Positions 54,746 to 64,000 of a stretch of 64,000 bases of DNA are shown here, piece by piece. Position 1 is the first letter of the stretch; the number at the start of each line of letters is the position of its first letter. The translations under genes and the position numbers were made by a program. Below the pieces are notes generated by a model. The model had not been told where the DNA came from and did not search any database. It saw nothing but the letters and a program-made list of their open reading frames with translations. The DNA comes from Didymella arachidicola (Eukaryota; Ascomycota; Dothideomycetes; Pleosporales; Didymellaceae): NCBI GenBank assembly GCA_016630955.3, contig CM050001.1, forward strand, positions 496,001-560,000, given 5' to 3'.

Positions 54746-55333
54746 TGCGAACAAAGAGAAGGTGGAATACTGGTGGGCATAGAGAGAAGGATTGATGGTA
54801 GAAGACGTTCTGGCCTTGACGCACGTGAAGGTGGGATGCACGCGAAGGATCGCGTTTCGGGCCTGCGCGTGTCTAACCAATCAGCTCCCAAATCAGCAAA
54901 AATGCCCACACTTCATCGCTTCCTGTGTCGCTCATCTCCCATCCCGGGTCCCACTGCGGCCCGCAACGACCGGACAAGTTTGAGGCAAGATTCACTGAAA
55001 ATCTGGCAACAGCGGAGACTCAGAAACCTTCTCCACCCGTTGATTCTACGATGAATTGCGCGGCCAGCTTTGGACTGGGGTGGTCCGCCCCTCCACGACG
55101 ATTGCACTACGAGCGCAGAATGCGACGACATTCTGTTCTCAGTCCTGAAACTATGTGGCTTGGTGAAATCCGCATGTGCATATGAGCGCTTACTGAAGGG
55201 GGTGCCGAGTTTCTGCATGATAGCCTGACTGGTTTGTAAGTACCTCAAAGCGCCCTCCCCACGCTTCTCGACCCTACAGCTACGTACCTTCCCCTGAGAG
55301 CGGTCTGGCACCTTCTTTGGTGCTGATAGTGTC
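54746..55333. other. Divergent promoter region
   Basis: About 590 bp between the ABHD12-like gene and the polytopic membrane-protein gene. No gene is seen. Confidence 0.45.
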
Positions 55334-56749
55334 ATGGCAGTCTTTCGCGCTTTTTGTCTCGTCCTCGTTTCTTGCTTTCTATTGGGAAGAGTGACTGCCG
55401 CTGGATCAATCGATGCCTGCAGTTTCCAGGCGACCGCATCCAATGCTACCTCAGGCCGAGTAACAGCCTGGGTTGAGCAACCGAACTATCGAGGCACCTT
55501 CGACATTCTCTGGACATCCCTTGTGACGGTTGGCATCAGCACCTATACGATGCTCTGCTTGAACGTCCCATCTACTAAAGATAGATACACTCGACTAGTC
55601 GGCCGCAAAGTGCTGTGGATGATACTGGGAATAATGGGGCCCAATTTTGTCCTTACGTACGCTGCTGGACAGTGGAGTCGAGCAAATTGGTCGGTCAGGG
55701 CGTTCAAAGAGTCCGGATTCCAGGACTGGCACATGAGGCAGGCATTCTTCGCCGACATGGGCGGTTTCGTTTTTCATGCCAAAGATGCGAAATCTTTCCC
55801 GCTCAACGCGACTCAGCTGCACTGGTTGGTTCAGCACAAATACATCGAGTATCCAAAAGTTTCACGTCGGGAAATCTGGGATAAGTCGAAACAAGACACT
55901 TTCACTAAGGTCATCACTGCCTTCCAGGTCAGCTATCTCATCATCCAATGTTGTGCAAGAGCTGCTCAATGTCTCACAATCACAACCCTCGAGTTCAATG
56001 CTTTGGCCATTGTGGTCTGCTCTCTCATGACCTCATATGCGTGGCTGCATAAGCCTGCAGATGTTCTCAGCCTGTTGCACATTCATTGCGTGTATACTCT
56101 AGAGGACATTATTGGTAGTAGAGACTGGGATCTTACGCCGCTTGATCATGTCGATGAGAACGGTCCTGCCTACTCCGTAAATGTACAGTGAGTAAGTTGT
56201 GAAAGCACTAAGTGGACAGTACTTACGTGAGTTTACAGACCCTTCATGAAAATGCCAGTCATACCTTCAGAACGACCAATACAACGCATCCCGAACGACC
56301 GCTTCCCTACGAATCCCTATGGTGTCCAGGAATACCTACTATGCGTCGCCACATTACTCTTCACTGCCATTCAAGTCGCTGGGTGGAACTTCGATTTCCC
56401 AACGATGCTCGAGCGTACACTATGGCGTATCTCCTCTCTCTTACTGTTCGGGATCACAGTTGCCTTCTGGGTCTTTGAGACTATTGCTTCTTGGACCCGA
56501 TTGGGACAGTGGCGCACAATCTGGCTGTATGTCTTTAATCGAGCCGGTCTCGATCGACATCTCAGCCGTATGGATCGAAAAGCTACGCTCCTAGTGAAGC
56601 GGAAGAATACTGAGTTGCCACTTCCTTGGGAATTTGCAACAATTACGCCACTTGCCATTGCATATGGTATCGCGCGAGTGTACCTGATAGCGGAGGCTTT
56701 TATGGAGTTGCGGAATGTTGATGCGTCCGCATATATCAATGTCGAATAA
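55334..56749 (+). CDS. Fungal polytopic membrane protein of unknown function
   Basis: Two exons, 55334-56187 and 56239-56749, donor GTGAGT, intron 51 bp; about 454 aa. A signal peptide or first helix (FCLVLVSCFLLGRVTAAG) is followed by a short extracellular part with Cys and an N-glycosylation-type site. Further helices are at FDILWTSLVTVGISTYTML, VLWMILGIMGPNFVL, a helix pair near the middle (FQVSYLIIQCCARAAQCLTI; ALAIVVCSLMTSYAWL), and two to three more in exon 2. Sequence such as GFQDWHMRQAFFADMGGFVF and SYAWLHKPADV recurs in a large fungal family without assigned function. I recognise the family pattern but not a role. Confidence 0.8.
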
Positions 56750-57251
56750 ACAAATTTCATCCCTCATGTTTAGGCGGGTTGGTTCTGGTTTGGGCGCATA
56801 GGTCGAAGGGGCTGGTTTGTGACATCATCGATGCTTCTCATTGATCTTGTGCTCTCGCATACTCGCCGTAAGCGGAGCTGGAGCATTCCGAAGCGAAGTT
56901 ACGACGAGAAATACCCATGGGGAGGAAAGGGAATTTTAGTGCAGGAGCACCCTTTCCAGAACAAGGATTAGGGGGAAGTGTCGACTGAGGAAAACGGCAA
57001 CACTTAATGATGTAATCATAGCTAAGAGTTTTAATCAATCGCGCAGGACCTCGAGTTTGGAACGCGTAACTGAGACCACCTCATGAGTGATAGATTGATT
57101 CAAGTCTGCCGGATCTGGGGTGTGCTATATACTGTGGTATTCGGCAAAAGTAGAGTCCCTTGGACAATGCAGACAAGGATTACCGTGGGTTACGACGTGC
57201 CGCACGTCCCCACGTGCCGCCCGCCTAACCACCCTCAGTCACTTTTCAGGA
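56750..57251. other. Intergenic region up to the transposon chimera
   Basis: About 500 bp. It includes a short palindromic stretch (acgtgccgcacgt near 57198) close to the left end of the composite element. No gene is seen. Confidence 0.4.
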
Positions 57252-57296
57252 ATGAGGTTATTGAGCCACGTACAATAGCTATTATTGTGAGATTTT
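57252..57296. repeat. Left inverted repeat of the composite Fot1-type element
   Basis: Reads atgaggttattgagccac followed by an AT-rich part, and pairs with the inverted sequence at 59858-59900 (atgaggcttgtgagccac when reversed). The core gagccac and agctattat-gtgagattt are shared; scattered substitutions give roughly four-fifths identity by eye. Confidence 0.75.
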
Positions 57297-57342
57297 TTGG
57301 TGGATTGATGTATTAATATATGCGACAGTGTATAGTAAGGGA

Positions 57343-57880
57343 TTAATATTTCTGAGTAGCGGTGCGGCCGCTGCGGGTGGTGTGGGTACGAGCTGGCGGA
57401 GGAGGACTTGGAGCAACAGCACCACGACAAGGCGCCACAACGCGACGCTTTTTGGCTGCAGGCGTCTTAGGAGTAGTTGAAGCTTTGCGCTTGCCTTTTT
57501 TAGGCAATTGGGAGGCATTTTGAGCGTTGCGAGCTTCTTTATCCTTCTGCCTTTGCAGTTTGCGAGCGTTAATTGCTGCGCGCTCTTCCGCGCGCTCTCT
57601 GTCACGAACAACCTTCGCTGCAGCAGCCGCCTCGCGTTTCTGTTCTTTGATCTTGTCGTTGTATAGCTTATTCGCAGCCTTGAGCTCCTTCACTGACGCC
57701 TTTTCAAGCTCCTCCGCATGCGCAGTCTCTTTCAGAATCTGCTCTCTGTGGGGGGCTTCCTTGAACGATCGAGGTGACCACCAGCGAGCTCCTCCCCAGT
57801 CATCCAACACCGGCTTGACTAAATTGAGTGTTTTGCTCTTCTTATCCTGCTTCTTCTTAATTGTGAGAGACTCACTAACC
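57343..57880 (-). pseudogene. 3'-terminal fragment of a Fot1-type transposase
   Basis: The minus-strand frame from about 57880 to the stop at 57343 encodes ESLTIKKKQDKKSKTL, then WWSPRSFKEAPHREQ, a long Lys/Glu/Ala coiled coil, KKGKRKAST and a basic tail ending in RSGRTATQKY. This parallels the C-terminal third of the intact transposase at 18268-20127 (HKKSKPLSLQ, FWSPRKVREAHYR, KGKRKA, TRRGRN). The catalytic domain and DNA-binding part are absent. Confidence 0.85.
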
Positions 57881-57900
57881 CACGATAACTCAACGCCACC

Positions 57901-59816
57901 ATGTCACTCGAATCAGCCCTTGCAGAGATAGCTCAATTAAACCCTTGCGAAAAGGTCCCGTATACGAGAATTGCCAAAAAGTATGGTGTTGTGCGCTCAA
58001 CTTTGACGCGCCGCCACCGAGCTAAGACGCGCCCGCGCAACGAGGTCTCAACAGAGCAGCAAAACCTCAACCCACAACAGGAGACGGACCTTGTAAGATA
58101 CATAGAAGAGCTTTCAGAGCGTCGGCTACAACCTACAAGGCAAATGATACAAAACTTCATGTCGTCTGTAGCTCAGAAGGAGGTCTCCAAGAGTGCTGTT
58201 ACGCGCTTTATCAACAAGCATCATAACCGACTCACATCTCAATGGAACTCCGCCATGGACTCTGTTCGTCACAACGCTGATTCTGCAGTTAAATATGAGC
58301 AATACTTCAAGCTGCTGCATGATAAGATTCAACAATATGACGTTAAGGCGGCACACACGTACAACACGAATGAGAAAGGCTTTATGACTGGCATTATCGG
58401 CAGGTCAAAACGAGTATTTAGCAAGAGGAAATTTGACAAGGGAGAGGTTAGAGCATCCCTCCAGGATGGCAATCGCGATTGGGTAACAGTGATAGCTTGT
58501 GTGTGTGCTGATGGAGGAGTGCTGCCGCCTGGAGTCATCTACGCCGCTGCTGGAAAAGATGTCCAATCGAGCTGGGTGAAGGATGTTGATCCCAGAACTG
58601 GGTGAAGGATGTTGATCCCAGAAAACACCCAGTACACTTCACAACGAGCCCTACGGGATGGTCAAACAACGACATAGGACTTGCCTGGCTTGAGCAGGTG
58701 TTTGATCGCTACACCAAGGCCAAAGCACGGAGGAAGTGGCGGCTATTGATCCTTGACGGCCATGGGTCACACGTAACAATGGATTTTATCACTTACTGTG
58801 ACGACAACAAGATCCTGTTGTGTATCCTTCCTCCTCATTCAACTCACACGCTTCAGCCATTAGACGTTGTGTGCTTCAAGCCGTTGTCATCTAGCTACAA
58901 GCACTACCTCACCATCTTTACACATGAGAGCCAGGGCTTGCTCCCTGTAAAGAAAAGCGACTTCTTTGGCCTGTTTTGGAAGGCCTGGGTGGCTACATTC
59001 ACAAAAGAGATGGTTTTGAGGTCCTTCTATATAACAGGTATAGCACCCCTCAACCCTAGCATTATCGTCGACAAATTCACCCACGAGGACTCCGAGGACT
59101 CATCCGAAGCTAGCTCAGATACCTCAGTATACAGTGGCAAGGATTGGCTTAAGATTGAATCGCTTGTGCGCAATATATCAACCGATCAGACCAGTAAGGA
59201 TACGCGGAAAATCCTGCGCTCACTCCACCACATCTCTATACAAAACGAGCTCCTCCACAGCGATATTGTAGGCCTCCGAACCTCGCTACAACGGAAGAAG
59301 AAGCACACTAAGAAGTCGTATCCTTTGCCTCTCCAACAACGCCAAGAATACCACGGTGGAGCTGTTTTGTGGTCACCAAGCAAGCGCCGTGAAGCTGAGC
59401 ACCGATATGACGTCGTTCAACGCCTGGACATGGAAGAAAAGCTTAGGAAAGCAGACGAGCGGGAGGTGGCAGCTGCTAGGAGGCTTGTGAAGGAGAAGGA
59501 GAAGGAGCAGAGGCGTGTGGCGCGTGAGGCAGCTGCTGAGGTGCGGAGGAAGGAGAAGGAAGAGCGCGCTAAGGCAGTCGCTGAACGTAAGGCAGAACAA
59601 CAGCGTCAGAAGGAGAAGCGCAACGCTACAAAAGCTATACAATTGCCCCAAAAGGGAAAGAGGAAGGCTTCACAAGCTACTGGGTCAAAAAAGCGTCAAA
59701 AACAGGTCAATATTGACGATGCTGTAGGTGCTGCTCCTCCGCCGCCGCCCCCATCGCTGTCACACAAAACAACATCACGTGACCGCAACGTCAAGCTTCC
59801 AGCAAAATTCAAGTAG
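57901..59816 (+). pseudogene. Fot1/pogo-type transposase, inactivated
   Basis: Starts with ATG at 57901 and has the complete family layout: psq-type helix-turn-helix (YTRIAKKYGVVRSTLTRRH), CENP-B-like region, catalytic core, coiled coil and basic tail ending near KLPAKFK. Two lesions destroy it. A 26-bp tandem duplication at 58572-58623 shifts the frame, ending the first part shortly after VKDVDPR at 58605. The first catalytic acid is replaced by Asn157 (codon 58369-58371; YNTNEKGF instead of YNxDEKGF). The second and third acids are kept (LILDGHGSH, LQPLDVVCF). Without the duplication the frame would be open to 59816. It is related to, but clearly diverged from, the intact copy at 18.1-20.2 kb. 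Confidence 0.9.
58572..58623. repeat. Perfect 26-bp tandem duplication in the transposase
   Basis: Two identical adjacent 26-bp units, 58572-58597 and 58598-58623, each starting ctgggtgaaggatgttgatc. Because 26 is not a multiple of three, the second copy causes a frameshift. The lack of divergence between units suggests a recent event. Confidence 0.95.
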
Positions 59817-59857
59817 CACATCTTTTTCGCAAGTAATGAATTACTGATACACCACGA

Positions 59858-59900
59858 AATCTCACGATAATAGCTGTTGTGGGTGGCTCACAAGCCTCAT
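59858..59900. repeat. Right inverted repeat of the composite Fot1-type element
   Basis: Follows the second transposase stop by about 40 bp; it is the reverse complement partner of 57252-57296. Immediately outside, the motif tccgcgcatttga occurs twice (59926-59938 and 59943-59955), possibly a subterminal repeat if the element end lies further out. Confidence 0.7.
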
Positions 59901-60680
59901 ATTATCTGATGTGGGTGGGGTCAATTCCGCGCATTTGATGAATCCGCGCATTTGACGCACGGACACGGTAGACAGGGGTTAGATCAAGCCCCTCGCGAGA
60001 TTTATAACATAACCTGCACTAATTAGAGAGAAGCATCTGCCTTACGAACACAGTCTCTGTCCAAGCGTGCCCTTTAGGATTGCCCTGTAAGGAGTTCTGT
60101 ACACTAGTCACTGCACTGACCAAGGGTGCTACTTTTGCCGGATACCACAGCTGACAGTCAATCTGCATGAGATGTTCTAGCTACTTTAAAGTAGCATAGC
60201 TTAGGTGTTTTTGGAGCCTGCAAGCCTCAAGCCACCATCCGATTCGCCCAATCGCTGCGGAGCCGGCATGACACGAATCCGGCAACCACGGAAGTCGGAT
60301 CACCCACCGACTTTGCTTCTTCCTTCACATCCGTCAATCGAACTTCTGTGCTTGCGTCCCGAGGCCGTCCTCGCGGCACCAAATTGTACGATGTATGTGC
60401 AGCTTGGAATACCGCGATGGCATAGGGCCAGCTGACAAACCAGGAAGAACCTTGATTGCCAGCCTTGCGACACCGCTCCACTTCTCCTGATCACGATGTA
60501 AGCAATCTGGCATTTGTCATCCAAAGAGAAGTCCGCAAGTAGGACTCATTGAGGCGGGGTACACTTGCCTATCTTGCCGCTTGCTGTCTCGGAAAGGGAA
60601 TTGCAACAACACTGCAGAACGCCCATGAACTCTTCTTTTCTGCATCGACTACTAGGAACTAGCATCTCGAGTATCACATT
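59901..60680. other. Intergenic region with a short direct repeat
   Basis: About 780 bp. It includes the two tccgcgcatttga copies and the promoter of the arrestin-like gene. No gene is supported. Confidence 0.4.
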
Positions 60681-62044
60681 ATGGTTGCGATGACAGCTCT
60701 CAACAATGGTGGTCCTAGATCAGCGCCTCGCCATGTCTACAGCTACGTTGCGCAACCACAACTATACAGCGATCACTACCCGGTTCACCAGAACAGTCCC
60801 AATGGCATCATATCTATCGCTTTCTCGAGATCTACAATTCGGGGCGTCCATACGAATAACGATCAAGTCCGCGGGGTTGTACACATCAAGTCGAACATCA
60901 AAGTGAAGTGTGTCAGCATACGATTCATTGGCCGTTCAACATGTCGTACGCTTGAGGGTGCAAGCCAACTCGTCTCATCAACGCAGCTATTCTGCCACGA
61001 GAAGGCACTGCAGCGAATCACGATGCCCAGCGAGAATTGCCCAACAAACCGTATTGAGTATCCTTTCGAGTTCAGGTTCCCTGAGGCCGTCCAACTTCCA
61101 CCTCCAATACCTTTACCCGGAAACAGTCAATTTGAAGACGAGCCTGGACACTCGCTTCCCCCAAGTCTGTGGTGGGACGAGAGCACAGTGCGCAATGAGT
61201 ACATCTTGGAAGCGCAGTTTGTGAGTGACGAAAGGCATTTTACGATGAACCCCAAAGTTGTGCAACAGCTGCGGTTCTTTCCCTCTATACCTGAGATAGG
61301 GTTGCCTGACCAAGTCCGCTGCGGCCTGCGCCACCCGTGCGCATAGAGCGAAAATCACGTCCTGAGTCCGGCGAGCGGGGCGGAGGACGCCTACAAAGGC
61401 TGAGCAGGCGAATTTCAGGATCGACCGAGAGCTTGCATGAGCCAGTCAACTCGGACCTTCTGATCTTGAGTGCGCCTGAGCATTACCGCGTGGGATCGAA
61501 GAGCACGCTGAAGTTTTCCTTACAGTCTGTTAACGACGCTGGCAACGTGCGAGGTGCGTCAGTATACCTTCGAGGCATCCGCGCTCGGGCCATTGCTTGC
61601 ATTGGATATCGTATACCAATCCCGTCTCAAGACTCCCCAGCTACTCACGCTGTTCGCTCCGGCGAGCCTAAGTTTGATCTCTTCAACCGCCGCTACGCAA
61701 TACCTGGACTGCCTCTCGATAGCAGCATGCAGACGGGGCTCGAGGCTTTCGAAATCAGGAAGATCGTGCCGCCTACCTTCAAGACCTACAATATTGCACT
61801 CAAATATGATGTCAAGTATGATATTCTCCTCGAATGTGGCGGAAAGGAGAGTGAGCATGAGATCACGATACGAAACGTCGTGATCGAGCCGATGACAAGA
61901 CCTGGTGGCTGGTTGGGGCCTCCGCCTGACGATAGCGCTCATGAGGAAAACCTGATATCAGCGGAGCTGATGCGCAGAAATATGAGTACAGACATCGCGA
62001 TTACTGGTATCGAACGGTTCGATCCGCTGGCATACAAGCCGTGA
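60681..62044 (+). pseudogene. Arrestin-like (alpha-arrestin) gene with apparent frameshift
   Basis: From the ATG at 60681 the first frame encodes the N-terminal arrestin half (GIISIAFSRSTIRGVHTNNDQVRG in parts, VKCVSIRFIGRS, NRIEYPFEFRFPEAVQLPP). It runs into a stop at about 61346. The next frame, entered near 61305-61312, continues with PSPLRPAPPVRIERKSR and the arrestin C-terminal half (VGSKSTLKFSLQSVNDAGNVRG, KTYNIALKYDVKYDILLECGGKE) to 62044. A single missing base after the IGLPD codons would rejoin the halves in one protein of about 454 aa. No splice signals of credible length fit. Fungal alpha-arrestins recruit ubiquitin ligases to transporters. It may be a real pseudogene or a sequencing indel. 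Confidence 0.7.
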
Positions 62045-64000
62045 TAGCAGTCGTGGATAAAGCATGAACAGAGCGTTGAATCACGCGTGTCAGTACGACG
62101 ATACGCAACAGTAGGAGCCATCGAAGAGGAGTGGCGGTCCATTTCCCGAAGAAAGTTTACATGCTTATTGCAGTCGGCTTCCACCATTTTGAGCGATTTT
62201 CATCCCTCTCAAACATCATTCGGTCGGCCTGGCCCCGTGACCTATGTTTGACAGCTACCGTCAAAACGGTCCTTGGACCTAACAAATAGATGTGCTGCTC
62301 CGTGATTACCGCGCAATTCATCGTCCAATAATTCGCAACTAAGAGCGCGAGAGTGCCTCGTCGAAGCCCGTAGCAAGAATGCCCGGGTTTGGGGCGGTCT
62401 CAACGCCAGATCAGGTGGCTCAACTTCCACATTTCTGCAGGCGCTTGACTGCTTGGTCTTCTGCAGTGTTGATACTGGACACTCTTCCCTCTGGTCTGGG
62501 CGCTGAGTGGCTATGGTTAGGCTGCTGGGGGAGCACGATCGCGATGCAGCTGACGCAGGCTTGACGTGTCTTCTAACAATGCGCTCCGCTGAGCAATCTA
62601 CAGAACGCCAGATGCCAGCACTTTGATCTTCATTTCAGATCACCCTTTCTTGTCAAGCTACTTATCTCGAAAGTTGATAGAATCCTGATATTGAGCTTTT
62701 AGAGGATAAGATCAAGGAACGTCGGATGACAGCGGTCTTGCCGCTCACAGGGCCCGGCACCCGAGCTTCCATCCCGGTTCTCCTAGCCGCCAGCAGCCGC
62801 CAGTGCTAGCGTGCATCTCAAAATCCTAGGCCGTGTTTGACAGTCGTTTAGTTGTTGCCTGTCACCTGTGTGACCTTTCCTGTTGGTCGAGACCCCGTCA
62901 TATTCTGCGCTCCTTCACACCAGAGCTCCTAGCCGACGCTAGCGCCCATCCTTCAATGCACGACATATTCTTTAGCTATCAACACCAAAACATTCTTGCC
63001 TACTCAGGAAATTACGGGATGCGTTGCTGCTGCAAGGGACGTATACGAGCGCTGGTAATGCTGACTCGACCGACTGAATCTCATAAACATAGACTCGGTC
63101 CCTTTGAACACGAGACACCAAACAAGCTCAGCTTCATCTTGGTATTTTGACTCAACGGTGTCGATCGGGAGCTCTATTACCTTTTAGCATAGCCACAGAA
63201 GCTCAGCCGAACACGCAGGAGCGTCTCCGACCCATTGTCCTTGCTCTTCGAGTACCCAGCCCCTCCAAAGGTTGTATTACCCGCAGTGGGTCGACTTCAT
63301 AAACTGCAAAGTTCTCGAGGACGTCAATAGGCCGACGTTGTGCCTGGAAGCCGCGATTGACATGTTGTGTCGATGCCCATCGCCTTGGAAAACTGCAGCT
63401 GGTTTTCTATCGAGTGACTAGGTGTATTGCACTCTTTAGCAAAAGACATACGAATTGTGAAGCGTATGGTCAAAGAGATAGAGGAGAATTACCAGAAAGC
63501 TTTCTCTTGGATACTATCTGATGGAATTGCAAATATTGTAAGTTGTTCCTGATCCACTTCGTAGCCTTTGAGAAGTAGGCGCTGAGCCTACTTCACTCCG
63601 GCGCCGTACTCTTGAAAGTGATTGTATTCTAGTAACCAACGATAGCTGATGTCTACCCCAAAACTGCAGCATCTTTCGCCTGAATCGCTGCTGTAAGTAA
63701 TTTACAAAGTATGCCGATATCTCAACCCTAGGCATTCAATAGACACTGCAAACTGCTCTTTCCAGAACCACTAGTGGATTCTTTAACAAGATCTACAACG
63801 GCGAAAGGTAGAATCGAATAACAATGGGCATCTTATTGTACAATGCGTTCGATTCTGCCGGGTCAGTGCTGGTCTACTAATTGGTCGGGGATGATTCACG
63901 CGGGTCTCGACGCTGACCAGTTCAACGACTCCAGTTTGTTTGGCTGGAGTACGTATGTCGCTGGATGCATGAATGCAACTTGCGGCTGTGGTCGCTAAAC
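62045..64000. other. Terminal 2-kb region, no recognised gene
   Basis: Only frames up to about 105 codons are present, none with a known motif. It contains a 20-bp sequence shared with the subtilase intron (63198-63217) and a near-perfect 12-bp inverted repeat at 63807-63818/63848-63859. Possibly decayed repeat DNA; a gene may begin beyond the window. Confidence 0.4.

Larger units (their letters stand above)
57252..59900. mobile_element. Head-to-head chimera of two inactive Fot1/pogo-type elements
   Basis: The block holds the C-terminal end of one Fot1-type transposase on the minus strand (57343-57880) and, starting only about 20 bp away, a complete but mutated second transposase on the plus strand (57901-59816). 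Both transposase C-termini point outward, and each is followed by a related inverted repeat (57252-57296 and 59858-59900). The 5' terminal repeat of neither element is present between them. True outer ends are uncertain because the flanks are diverged; no clear TA duplication could be set. Confidence 0.8.

Overview
The window looks like nuclear DNA of a filamentous ascomycete (Pezizomycotina, probably a Dothideomycete). The evidence is short phase-consistent introns of about 46-120 bp with GTAAGT-like donors and CTAAC/CTGAC-like branch points, a three-exon histone H4 gene, and families typical of this group: HET, WSC, DUF8035, UstYa-like DUF3328 and Fot1/pogo transposons. No prokaryotic features, tRNA, rRNA or CRISPR array were seen. 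Genes are on both strands with no operon logic. Exon boundaries were worked out by hand from splice motifs and reading-frame continuity.

Layout. 0.6-15.4 kb is housekeeping-like: a CCDC47/DUF1682 ER protein, a very large BEACH-WD40 protein (five exons, about 2638 aa), an I9/S8 subtilase with an unusually long intron, and a BTB protein with a decayed partial copy of itself directly downstream. 16.3-24.0 kb is one broken gene. It encoded a secreted PQQ-propeller/Ig-like/WSC/PAN protein and is split by a near-pristine 2,100-bp Fot1-type transposon (44-bp perfect inverted repeats, TA duplication); it also has an in-frame stop and a one-base frameshift. 26.6-38.3 kb carries a hypothetical gene, a tandem-fused DSBA/HCCA-isomerase protein, two paralogous HET genes side by side, a DOMON-cytochrome b561 protein and a DUF8035 protein.

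39.4-44 kb is a gene graveyard: an MFS transporter and a UstYa-like oxidase homologue, both with stops and frameshifts, then two degenerate HET copies. A fifth, heavily decayed HET copy is at 52.3-52.7 kb. 45-56.7 kb has intact genes: a His-rich secretory membrane protein, histone H4, an isochorismatase-family hydrolase, an APC amino-acid permease, an ABHD12-like hydrolase and a polytopic membrane protein. 57.25-59.9 kb is a chimera of two dead Fot1 elements joined head to head. 60.7-62.0 kb is an arrestin-like gene with an apparent one-base frameshift. The last 2 kb holds nothing recognisable.

The strongest themes are (1) Fot1 activity at two stages, one fresh insertion and one old chimera; (2) a HET-rich accessory stretch with both intact and relic copies; and (3) a possible dead secondary-metabolism remnant (MFS plus UstYa-like). 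Several lesions are single-base indels, so assembly error should be excluded before all are accepted as biological.
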